A stretch of DNA of 64,000 bases from Lysobacterales bacterium (GTDB lineage Bacteria; Pseudomonadota; Gammaproteobacteria; Xanthomonadales; UBA2363). Of this stretch, positions 54,189 through 64,000 are shown piece by piece (position 1 is the first letter of the stretch; each line of letters opens with the position of its first letter). The DNA is taken from NCBI GenBank assembly GCA_019634735.1, contig JAHCAT010000005.1, forward strand, positions 124,001 through 188,000, read 5' to 3'. The notes under the pieces were generated by a model, which worked only from the letters and a program-made list of their open reading frames with translations, did no database searches and was not told where the DNA came from. The translations under genes were made by a program, and so were the position numbers.

Positions 54189-55193
54189 TCAGTGCCGTTC
54201 GAGCGCGTCCAGTGCCTGCCGCAGATCGACCGGAAGCTCGGCATGGAAAAGCAGATCCTCGCCGGCGGGACCCCGGATGCGCAGGCTGGCCGCGTGCAGG
54301 AACAGGCGGCGCAGACCGATCGCGCGCATCCGGGCATTGAATTCGGCGTCGCCGTACTTCTCGTCGCCGGCCACCGGGTGGCCGATATGCCGGGCATGGA
54401 CGCGGATCTGGTGGGTACGTCCCGTCTCGATCAGGACCTCCGCGAGGGTGGCGCCGGGCAGCCGCTGCGCCACCGTGAACGTGCTGACCGACGGTTTGCC
54501 GTCGGCGGCAACCTGCACCATGCGCTCGCCGCCCTGCAGCACGTGCTTGCGCAACGGTGCCTCGATGCGGAACGGCGAGGGCTGCAAGCGGCCGGCGAGC
54601 AGGGCCAGGTAGCGCTTCTGCGCACCGCCGCTGCGCAGCTGCGCCTGAAGTGCAAGCAGGGCTTTCCGGCTCCGGGCCAGCACCAGGATGCCGCTGGTGT
54701 CGCGATCGAGCCGGTGCACCAGTTCCAGGTAGGCGTCGCCGCGCTGCGCGCGCAGGGCCTCGATCACGCCCAGACTGACGCCGCTGCCGCCATGACAGGC
54801 GATGCCCGCCGGCTTGTCCAGCACCAGCAGGTCGCGGTCCTCGTGGATGACGGCGGCCAGCAGACGGTCCCGCATCGCCGCCGGCACCGGTGCCGCCTCG
54901 CCGGCCGGGGCGATGCGGACCGGCGGCAGGCGGACGCGGTCGCCGATCGCCAGTCGGGTGTCCGGGCGGGCCCGGCCACCGTTGACCCGCACCTGCCCGG
55001 TGCGCAGGAGTCGGTAGACCAGGCTGCGCGGCGCGCCCTTCAGGCGACCGAGCAGGAAATTGTCAAGGCGCTGGCCGTCCTGGCCGGCATCGACCTCGTG
55101 GATGACGACGCCGGTGCGTTCGCCGGCGCCGCCGGCCGCTTCATGCCGGCCGTGCTCGCTGCCGGCCGCGCGCCGGTTCGGGGGTGATTTCAC
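54189..55193 (-). CDS. rluC: 23S rRNA pseudouridine synthase (RluC/RluD family)
   Basis: A 334-residue RluA-superfamily synthase with an N-terminal S4 RNA-binding domain (DGQRLDNFLLGRLKGAPRSLVYRLLRTGQVRVNGGRARP) and the catalytic block ELVHRLDRDTSGILVLA with Asp at about 163. KPSVSTFTVAQ and ETGRTHQIRVHARHIGHPVAGDEKYG follow. RluC modifies 23S U955, U2504 and U2580. Divergent rluC and rne is the order in E. coli and Xanthomonas, which supports RluC over RluD. No in-frame ATG precedes the S4 domain closely; GTG at 55193 is used, with ATG 55235 as alternative, which would place the start within the rne promoter region. Confidence 0.9.
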   Translation of the reverse strand: MKSPPNRRAAGSEHGRHEAAGGAGERTGVVIHEVDAGQDGQRLDNFLLGRLKGAPRSLVYRLLRTGQVRVNGGRARPDTRLAIGDRVRLPPVRIAPAGEAAPVPAAMRDRLLAAVIHEDRDLLVLDKPAGIACHGGSGVSLGVIEALRAQRGDAYLELVHRLDRDTSGILVLARSRKALLALQAQLRSGGAQKRYLALLAGRLQPSPFRIEAPLRKHVLQGGERMVQVAADGKPSVSTFTVAQRLPGATLAEVLIETGRTHQIRVHARHIGHPVAGDEKYGDAEFNARMRAIGLRRLFLHAASLRIRGPAGEDLLFHAELPVDLRQALDALERH

Positions 55194-55194
55194 G

Positions 55195-55224
55195 TTGCCG
55201 CGCCAAGTGTCTGATTGGTATAGT
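55195..55224 (+). promoter_or_regulatory. Promoter of rne with long leader
   Basis: -35 TTGCCG (55195-55200), an 18-bp spacer and -10 TATAGT (55219-55224). Predicted transcription start near 55231 gives a leader of about 335 nt before the rne ATG. E. coli rne has a 361-nt leader through which RNase E controls its own mRNA. The promoter overlaps the start region of rluC, so the two divergent genes are packed back to back. The rest of the 371-bp gap holds no gene I can support. Confidence 0.7.
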
Positions 55225-55564
55225 ATGCCGGCCATGCCGCGATCCCGGTAGGAAATTCCTGCCCACGTTCGTACGGCCCGGCCCGGAATCCCCGGTACAG
55301 GTTTGCCGGCGTCGCGCCCCGCGCGCCGCCGCCCACGCAGGCGGGACTGCCTGCCCACGCTCCACCCATTCCAACGGTCCGGCACCGGGCCCGACGGACG
55401 CAACCGCGACGACACGATGGCCCTCCTGCTGACGATCCTCCGCCTGCTCGCCCGCGACCTCGTCGCGGCCGGCGCGCGCTGGCCGGCGCAGGCGCCAGCG
55501 CAGGTCCTGCGGTTGGTCCCGCTCGTGGATCCCGGCCTCGCCGCGCCGGCAAGGACCCCTATCA

Positions 55565-58462
<2,898 letters not shown>

Positions 58463-58482
58463 TCCGGAGGGCGATCGACTGA

Positions 58483-58537
58483 CGTCCGGCGTCATGGCGT
58501 CTGGCCGGACGGTGACCCGCGCTGCGTGGCGCGGGTC
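58483..58537. terminator. Two consecutive hairpins after rne
   Basis: CGTCCGGC/GCCGGACG (58483-58511, 13-base loop) is followed by a perfect 9-bp stem GACCCGCGC/GCGCGGGTC (58514-58537, loop TGCGTG). They begin 21 bases after the rne stop. No T-run, so they may work as 3'-end protection or Rho-independent-like termination; the rest of the 340-bp gap to 58802 shows nothing else. Confidence 0.5.
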
Positions 58538-58802
58538 GCCGCGTCGCCGGTCGAGTCCGGGACCATCCGGACCGGCGCTGCGCCGAACCCGCCACGCTTC
58601 GCGGTAGCCGTTCGCGCCTGCCGCGCTGCGCCGCGACGAAAAGCACCACAGGGTCGGCGGACGATCAGGCCCTTCCCCGGGCATCAGGCAGGTGGGCCGC
58701 ATGGGTCGGGCTCGCCGGCTTCCGAATGGAGAGCGCTGGCCCGTGCCCTCGCCGGCTGCCTATCGGCCGCGTGAATGCCGGGAAGTCCCCGGCGGAATCT
58801 GC

Positions 58803-59450
58803 TCAGAGGCCGTCGGGCACCACCAGGCCATGGTTCACCAGCATGCTCGCCAGTGCGACGGTGCTGGCGACGCCCAGCTTTTCCAGCACCCGGGTCTTGT
58901 GGGTGCTGACGGTCTTTTCGCTTATGTGCAGTTGCTCCGCAATGTCCCGGTTGCAGGAGCCACCCGCCAGCCGCAAGGCGACCTCGAGCTCCCTGCTGGT
59001 GAGCAGTTCCACCACCGAACCGCGCCCCCCGGCGCGCAGGCTGCCCAGCGCCATGTCGTTGGCCACGCGCTGGCACAGGTACTTGCGCCCCTCCGACACT
59101 TCACGGACCGCGCGCACCAGCTCCTCGGCAGGCGCATCCTTGGTGAGGTAGCCGCTGGCACCGGCCTGGATGAGACGGGTCGGCATGGGCAACTGGTCGA
59201 TCATCGTCAGCACCAGGATGCGCAGACCCTCGCAAGCGGCAAGCAGGCGCTCGGTGGCCTCAAGGCCACTCATGCCCGGCAGGCGCAGGTCGAGCACGAT
59301 GACGTCCGGCCGCAGTTTCCGGGCCAGGACCAGGCCTTCCTCGGCACTGCCTGCCTGGCCCACGACATCGACCCCGCCGGCGCTTTCCAGCACCCGGCGA
59401 CAGCCCTCCCGGATCATCGCGTGGTCATCGATGAGCAGCACCTTGATCAT
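58803..59450 (-). CDS. GacA/UvrY-type response regulator
   Basis: A 215-residue NarL/FixJ-family regulator (GacA about 214, UvrY 218 aa). Receiver domain with the acidic pocket LLIDDHAMIREG, phosphoacceptor Asp54 in VIVLDLRLPGMSGLEA and ASGYLTKDAPAEELVRAVREV. LuxR-type helix-turn-helix in the last 65 residues (LTSRELEVALRLAGGSCNRDIAEQLHISEKTVSTHKTRVLEKL). Alignment with GacA is good along the whole length. GacA activates RsmY/RsmZ-type small RNAs that titrate RsmA; uvrC and pgsA, the usual neighbours, are absent, and no sensor kinase of the GacS type is here. Divergent from rpfF. Start chosen at MIKVLLIDDH with GGAGGGG upstream. Confidence 0.88.
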   Translation of the reverse strand: MIKVLLIDDHAMIREGCRRVLESAGGVDVVGQAGSAEEGLVLARKLRPDVIVLDLRLPGMSGLEATERLLAACEGLRILVLTMIDQLPMPTRLIQAGASGYLTKDAPAEELVRAVREVSEGRKYLCQRVANDMALGSLRAGGRGSVVELLTSRELEVALRLAGGSCNRDIAEQLHISEKTVSTHKTRVLEKLGVASTVALASMLVNHGLVVPDGL

Positions 59451-59552
59451 GGCCCCTCCCGGACAATGTGATGCAGACCCCGTTTCCGAACCGCCCGCCG
59501 CACCCCCTCGAGTGCGGCACACAGCTTCCAATAAACCCGTTGTCGCTCAGTA

Positions 59553-59575
59553 GACCCTGTCCATTTTTCAGGGTC
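59553..59575. promoter_or_regulatory. Inverted repeat GACCCTG-N9-CAGGGTC between gacA-like gene and rpfF
   Basis: Seven-base arms separated by 9 bases that include five Ts, in the 267-bp divergent region, about 140 bp upstream of the rpfF start. Could be an operator or a hairpin in a leader. Confidence 0.4.
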
Positions 59576-59717
59576 AAGTGGGCCGCCGAGGCTCACTGGC
59601 GCCGCCCACGGCAGCAGAGTAAGGTCGGGCCCAGCAGCCCGCGAAGCGACACGCTCGCCCTGCCCAGACCTGGGCTGCCACGGAAGGCGGCCCCATCCTT
59701 AGAACGGGAGCCCCGAC

Positions 59718-60656
59718 ATGTCCGCTGTTGCCGCAAACACCCTCAGAATCGCCAGTTCCCCCATCCGCTGCGTCACCGACGAGGCCAGCCTGACCTGGTG
59801 GTGCCACATGCACGGCGATCCGGCGCTTCGCGCCGCATCCGGGGGACGCGACTGTTTCACACCACAGCTGGTGGCCGCGATCGGCCACTGGCAGCAGGGG
59901 CTCGCACCGGACCTGAGAAGACACAGCCAGTCCGGGCGACTGCCCCATGTGGTGCTCGCCTCCGACAGCGACGTCTTCAACCTGGGCGGCGACCTCGCCC
60001 TGTTTTCGCTCTGCATCCGGACCGGCGACCGCGCCCGGCTGCTGGACTACGCGCGGCAATGCGTGCTGGGCGTGTACAGCTTCCACGCCGGGCTGTCCGC
60101 AGGCGCGGACACCATCGCCCTGGTACAGGGCGATGCACTCGGTGGCGGCTTCGAGGCGGCCCTGAGCTGCCACACCATCGTCGCGGAGGATGGCGTCGGC
60201 ATGGGCCTGCCGGAGATCCTGTTCGACCTGTTCCCCGGCATGGGCGCCTATTCGTTCCTTTCGCGCAGGATCGGCCCGGCACGGGCGGAGCGGATGCTGC
60301 TTTCCGGCGACATCCACTCGGCGCAAGAACTGCATGCGATGGGGGTGGTCGACGTGCTGGTGCCACGGGGCGAGGGCCGAGCCGCCGTCGAGGCCATGGT
60401 CCGCAGGAACCAGCGCACCGCGCGCGCCCGTGGGGCGATCCAGCAGGTTCGCGAAATCGTGAGCCCGATCGGTCTCGACGAGCTGATGCGGATCACCGAG
60501 ATCTGGGTGGACACCGCGCTCGCACTCGACGAACGCGCGCTGAGGACCATGGAACGGCTGGTCCGGGCGCAGCAGCGCCGATCGCAGCCGGAGCCGGAAG
60601 CGCCGCGCGCTCGCCAACCAGCGGCAGACGACCTGTCGGCGGCCGCCTGCCACTGA
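59718..60656 (+). CDS. rpfF: DSF synthase RpfF (enoyl-CoA hydratase/thioesterase)
   Basis: A 312-residue crotonase-fold enzyme that makes the diffusible signal factor cis-2-unsaturated fatty acid from acyl-ACP by dehydration and thioester hydrolysis. Both catalytic Glu are present: Glu146 in GGGFEAALSCHTIVAE and Glu166 in GLPEILFDLFPGMGAYS, the same 20-residue spacing as Glu141/Glu161 in Xanthomonas campestris RpfF. The N-terminal 20 and C-terminal 30 residues are longer than in Xanthomonas (289 aa). GGGAG precedes the ATG. It converges with rpfC, 51 bp apart, the order seen in Xanthomonas; rpfB, which lies before rpfF there, is absent. Confidence 0.95.
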   Translation: MSAVAANTLRIASSPIRCVTDEASLTWWCHMHGDPALRAASGGRDCFTPQLVAAIGHWQQGLAPDLRRHSQSGRLPHVVLASDSDVFNLGGDLALFSLCIRTGDRARLLDYARQCVLGVYSFHAGLSAGADTIALVQGDALGGGFEAALSCHTIVAEDGVGMGLPEILFDLFPGMGAYSFLSRRIGPARAERMLLSGDIHSAQELHAMGVVDVLVPRGEGRAAVEAMVRRNQRTARARGAIQQVREIVSPIGLDELMRITEIWVDTALALDERALRTMERLVRAQQRRSQPEPEAPRARQPAADDLSAAACH

Positions 60657-60707
60657 GGCTGCGCGGCACGCCGCCGGCCCGGCTGCCGACGTCCGCCCGC
60701 CTGCCGG

Positions 60708-62885
60708 TCAGGCGCGTCCGCCATCCGACGTCGCGGCGACCGCGTCGGCCAGCCCCGACAGCACGGGTGCCAGGCGACGGACGCGACTGCGCAGCGACTC
60801 CAGGCGATCGCGCGCCTCGCGCTCGGAGACCCCGGCCGCAAGACCCATGCATTCGCCCGCGGCCACCGCCACGGCGCCCAGCCCCAGATTGCCTGCGACG
60901 CCCTTCAACGCGTGGGCCTGATCGCGGAACTCGTCCCAGTGCCGTCCCTGGACCGCGGCGTCCATGCGCTCCAGGCAGCCGTCGATGTCGTTCCTGCAGG
61001 CCCGGATGTAGCCCTCGAGAAACCCTGCCCCATCATCGAGCGCGCGAAGCTCCTGGAGCACCATGGGGTCGATCGCCTCCTCGTCCCGGACCGCCGCTCC
61101 GATCTCGTTCCGCTGCAATCGCGGTTCGGCGGGCGCCAGCGAGGCGACGGCGTCGAGAAGGCGCGCGGCCAGGACCGGCTTGCCCAGGAACGCCGCGGCC
61201 CCGGCCCGCTCGCAGGCGTCGCGCGCGGCGGGCGTCACATCGGCACTCAGCACGATGAAGCTGGTGCGCCTGCGGCGGCCGGCCTGCATGACCCGCGCCT
61301 GCTGCAGCACGTCGAGACCACTGACCTCCGGCATGTGCAGGTCGATCACCACAAGGTCGAAGTCGTCCGCGAGCAGTCCCTCCAGGGCCGCTTCGCCGGA
61401 CCCGACCACGCTGACCTGGTGCCCGGCCCGCTCCAGGATGCGTCGAAGGACGACGCGGTTCGCCTCGTAGTCGTCGGCGATCAGCACGCGCAAGGATCGG
61501 ACGCGGGCCCGATGACGCACGAAGGGATCGTCGAATGCGATGACCTGCGCGCTGCTTCCGGCAGCGATCGCTGCCTCGGCGCCACTGGCCGGCCCGGGTA
61601 CCCGCGCCGTCTGCTCCACCTGATCGAACGGAAGGTCGACCCAGAAGGTGGACCCCTCGCCCTCGACACTGCGGTAGGCGATCCGGCCACCCATCGCTTC
61701 GGTCAGGCTCTTGGCGATGGTGGTGCCCAGGCCGGTACCCCCGAATCGCCGGGCACGGCCGGCGTCGCCCTGCTCGAAGGCCTCGAAAAGGCGCTGCTGT
61801 GCGGCGACCGGAATGCCGACGCCGGTATCGCTCACGCTGAAGCGGACCCACAGGCGGTGGTCGGCCGGATCCTCGAGCCTGCCGACGGACAGCACGACGC
61901 AGCCGATGTCGGTGAACTTGACCGCATTGCTCAGGAGGTTGAGCAGGACCTGTCTCAGGTGGTCGGCATCGCCATGAACCTGCGCCGGCACCTGGCCGTC
62001 GACCTCGAACGACAGGTCCAGACCCTTGGCAAGGGCCCCTGGGCGGAGCATTCCGACCGCCGACGAGACCAGGGAGGCGACGTCGAAGCGGACACGTTCG
62101 ATGCGCAGCTTGCCCGCCTCGATCGCGGAGATGTCCAGCACGTCGTCGACCAGGGCCAGCAGGCTCTTGGCGGATGACTCGATGACGTCGGCACACTCGC
62201 GCTGCTCGCTGCTGAGCCGGGTTCCGGCGAGCAGCGCGGACATGCCGACGATGCCGTTCAGCGGCGTCCGGAACTCGTGGCTCATGTTGGCCAGGAACCG
62301 GCTCTTCGCCTCACTGGCCAGGCGCGCGTCGCGGGTCGCCCGGGTCAGGGTGGCCAGCAGGGACGACAGGTACAGGGGAACGGCCACCAGGCCGACCAGC
62401 AGGCCGCCCGCCAGGGCGGCGTTCTCGTGCCAGTAGGGCGTGGCCCAGATCACCGTGGCGAAGGCCACCCCGGCGAACAGGATCGCCTGAGCCAGCGCGC
62501 GCCGACCGTAGCGCAGGCCGTTGCCGATGGTCACCCACATGAGCACCACGTACAGCGGCGACCCGGCCTCCCCGAGCAGCACCATCAACGCCCCGGTGCA
62601 GCCGTAGTCGGCGAACATGCCGACCGCCCGCCGCGGCGGCGAAGCGCCCGGTCGGGCAAGGATCGCGACGATGATCATCACGCCGACCACCGCCTCGATG
62701 CCGACCACGCCGAGGGCGGCGGCCAGCGGAATGCTGCCCTGCCCCTGCAGCCGGTCGACCACCAGCAGATAGGCGACGAATACGCCGGTGATCAGCAGCC
62801 GGACGATGGCCTGGCCATGTTCGCTGTCCGGGCGATCGGACAGCCGGCGGCGCAGCTCAGCGACCCGGGCGCGCCAGCCGGACAC
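60708..62885 (-). CDS. rpfC: DSF sensor hybrid histidine kinase RpfC
   Basis: A 725-residue hybrid kinase (Xanthomonas RpfC 726 aa). N-terminal input region with about five helices ([51 protein letters not shown]). His kinase core with His203 ([15 protein letters not shown]), N box [10 protein letters not shown] boxes DTGVGIP and FGGTGLGT. Receiver domain with Asp515 ([12 protein letters not shown]) and a C-terminal HPt with His658 ([12 protein letters not shown]). The phosphorelay passes to RpfG; RpfC also holds RpfF in check by protein contact in Xanthomonas. I start at GTG 62885, 15 bp after the rpfG stop; upstream codons in frame lie inside rpfG. Confidence 0.94.
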   Translation of the reverse strand: MSGWRARVAELRRRLSDRPDSEHGQAIVRLLITGVFVAYLLVVDRLQGQGSIPLAAALGVVGIEAVVGVMIIVAILARPGASPPRRAVGMFADYGCTGALMVLLGEAGSPLYVVLMWVTIGNGLRYGRRALAQAILFAGVAFATVIWATPYWHENAALAGGLLVGLVAVPLYLSSLLATLTRATRDARLASEAKSRFLANMSHEFRTPLNGIVGMSALLAGTRLSSEQRECADVIESSAKSLLALVDDVLDISAIEAGKLRIERVRFDVASLVSSAVGMLRPGALAKGLDLSFEVDGQVPAQVHGDADHLRQVLLNLLSNAVKFTDIGCVVLSVGRLEDPADHRLWVRFSVSDTGVGIPVAAQQRLFEAFEQGDAGRARRFGGTGLGTTIAKSLTEAMGGRIAYRSVEGEGSTFWVDLPFDQVEQTARVPGPASGAEAAIAAGSSAQVIAFDDPFVRHRARVRSLRVLIADDYEANRVVLRRILERAGHQVSVVGSGEAALEGLLADDFDLVVIDLHMPEVSGLDVLQQARVMQAGRRRRTSFIVLSADVTPAARDACERAGAAAFLGKPVLAARLLDAVASLAPAEPRLQRNEIGAAVRDEEAIDPMVLQELRALDDGAGFLEGYIRACRNDIDGCLERMDAAVQGRHWDEFRDQAHALKGVAGNLGLGAVAVAAGECMGLAAGVSEREARDRLESLRSRVRRLAPVLSGLADAVAATSDGGRA

Positions 62886-62899
62886 CGCCGCGGGCCCTT

Positions 62900-63997
62900 T
62901 CAGCCCTCGCCCTCGAGCGGGGCGAAGAACCGCCGGATCTCCTCGGCGCGCTCGGCGTTGTCGAGCAGGGCATCCACCAGACGGGGGTCGAACAGCACGC
63001 CACGCTGCTGGCGCAGCCACTCCAGCGCCTGCGCCATCGGCCAGGCGGCCTTGTAGGGCCGGCGCGTGGTCAGGGCATCCAGGACATCGGCCAGTCCGAC
63101 AATGCGCGCACTGATCGGCGTCTGTTCGCCGATCAGGCCATCGGGATAGCCGCTGCCGTCCCACCGCTCATGGTGGCGGAGGGCGATCTCGGCCGCGAGC
63201 TGCACGAAACGGCTGGAGCTCTCCCCGAGGATCTCGCAGCCCAGCCTCGGGTGCTGGCGCATCAGCGCCGTTTCGGCCGGATCCAGGGGACCCGGCTTGT
63301 TGAGCAGGCTGTCGGACAGGCTGATCTTGCCGATATCGTGAAGCGGCGCGGCCGCCTCGATCTGCCGGATCTCCTCCTCGGGAAGACCGATCGCCTCGGC
63401 GACCAGGGCGGTGTAGCGGGCGATGCGCTCCAGATGGGCGCCGGCATGCTGGTCCCGCGACTCGGTGGCCTTGGCCAGCCGGAACAGGATGTCCCTCTCG
63501 CGCTGCTCGGTCTCGTGCTGGCTGGAGATGACCTGCTGTTCCAGGGAGCGCGCCCGACGCTTCACCGATTCGGCCTGTTGCCGGAGCAGCAGCAGGTTGC
63601 GGCAGCGCGATCGAAGCTCCCGCGGGCGGATCGGCTTGACCATGAAGTCCATGACGCCGGCGTCCAGCGCCGCCTGGCGCACCGGCTCGTCGCCGACCAC
63701 GGTGATCAGGATGATCGGCACGTCCCGGTGGGAGAGGTCGCGCCGGAACTGGCGGGCGAACTCCAGCCCGTCCAGGCGCGGCATCCGGTAGTCGAGCAGG
63801 ACCAGGTCGGGACTGGACTGCTGCGACCACGCCATGGCCTCTTCCGGGTCGCCGAAATCGGCGATCCGGATGTCGGGGCTGATGCCCTCGATGATGTGCC
63901 GCAGCATGGTGCGTGCGGACAACTGGTCATCGACGATCAGGACGTTCACGCGCGGCGGTGCCTGGGAGCGGTCCGGGGCGGGTGTCCCGGAGTCCAT
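62900..63997 (-). CDS. rpfG: Cyclic di-GMP phosphodiesterase response regulator RpfG
   Basis: A 365-residue regulator. Receiver domain with Asp69 ([13 protein letters not shown]), a coiled-coil linker (about 130-175, [21 protein letters not shown]), then an HD-GYP domain with His220-Asp221 (LHDIGKISL) and [11 protein letters not shown] (275-285). It hydrolyses cyclic di-GMP to GMP when phosphorylated by RpfC. The ATG is 3 bases from the right edge of the window, so a longer N terminus and the promoter cannot be excluded. rpfG-rpfC is an operon; the rpfH gene found between them in Xanthomonas campestris is missing. Confidence 0.94.
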   Translation of the reverse strand: MDSGTPAPDRSQAPPRVNVLIVDDQLSARTMLRHIIEGISPDIRIADFGDPEEAMAWSQQSSPDLVLLDYRMPRLDGLEFARQFRRDLSHRDVPIILITVVGDEPVRQAALDAGVMDFMVKPIRPRELRSRCRNLLLLRQQAESVKRRARSLEQQVISSQHETEQRERDILFRLAKATESRDQHAGAHLERIARYTALVAEAIGLPEEEIRQIEAAAPLHDIGKISLSDSLLNKPGPLDPAETALMRQHPRLGCEILGESSSRFVQLAAEIALRHHERWDGSGYPDGLIGEQTPISARIVGLADVLDALTTRRPYKAAWPMAQALEWLRQQRGVLFDPRLVDALLDNAERAEEIRRFFAPLEGEG

Positions 63998-64000
63998 ATG

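Noticed and set aside
60708-63164. Longer RpfC start overlapping rpfG by about 260 bases
   Set aside because: The extra N-terminal residues are an antiframe of the HD-GYP region; GTG 62885 gives 725 residues and the expected N terminus.

Overview
The window is a GC-rich (roughly 70% by eye), densely packed gammaproteobacterial chromosome segment. The best fit is the Xanthomonadales/Lysobacterales. The main reason is an rpfF-rpfC-rpfG cluster at the right end (DSF quorum-sensing synthase, hybrid sensor kinase, HD-GYP phosphodiesterase) in the convergent layout known from Xanthomonas. Supporting signs are the type IV pilus minor-pilin operon of Pseudomonas/Xanthomonas type, the lptCAB-rpoN order and the leuS-lptE-holA-nadD-rsfS run. 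No prophage, CRISPR array, complete insertion sequence or rRNA was seen; there is one tRNA.

Layout. (1) 1-3.4 kb: end of lptC, lptA, lptB (LPS transport), rpoN, tRNA-Thr(CGT) with its promoter and terminator. (2) 3.4-10.7 kb, minus strand: fimT-pilV-pilW-pilX-pilY1-pilE, the minor pilin/adhesin operon. (3) 10.8-18.1 kb, minus strand: leuS, lptE, holA, nadD, rsfS, lspA, ispH, with a heptanucleotide array between lspA and ispH. (4) 18.2-24.5 kb: exported amidohydrolase, thioesterase-like protein, a subtilase whose signal peptide is out of frame at a poly-C tract, and a tandem pair of outer-membrane-barrel-like proteins. (5) 24.5-35.8 kb: DUF2062 protein, CnoX-like thioredoxin, S-formylglutathione hydrolase, DMT exporter, rimO, dienelactone hydrolase plus HIT protein, dcd, M14 carboxypeptidase, GAP-family transporter. 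(6) 36.2-39.2 kb: a one-heme protein resembling the hydrazine-synthase alpha subunit family, overlapping a ThuA-domain protein. (7) 39.4-46.6 kb: apbC/mrp, metG, APC transporter, rsxA, rsxB, phhB, a CPBP-like membrane protein. (8) 46.7-53.8 kb: a membrane-anchored AraC regulator with a periplasmic CBM9-like domain, a second larger HzsA-like protein with two heme motifs, a very large G-rich heptamer array, an ECF sigma factor and a DUF1232-like protein. (9) 54.2-64 kb: rluC, rne, a GacA/UvrY-like response regulator, rpfF, rpfC, rpfG.

How the parts connect. Envelope biogenesis is split between lptCAB and lptE. Surface behaviour is represented by the pilus tip operon and by the Rpf system, in which RpfF makes the DSF fatty-acid signal, RpfC senses it and RpfG degrades cyclic di-GMP. 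In Xanthomonas this pathway controls exported enzymes and biofilm, and the window also encodes several exported hydrolases (subtilase, M14 peptidase, amidohydrolase).

Most notable observations: (a) four exported proteins of unrelated families end in the same short motif, roughly [L][F/L/Y]x[D/N/T]GF[E/D], which looks like an undescribed C-terminal tag; (b) the subtilase is switched off by an 11-C tract and would be in frame with 10 C; (c) a CBM9-like/transmembrane/AraC one-component regulator sits next to a heme-containing beta-propeller protein; (d) a heptamer repeat family with strong G-quadruplex potential occurs in two intergenic regions and has also entered the interdomain linker of metG; (e) two HzsA-like cytochrome-type proteins occur in what is not an anammox genome.
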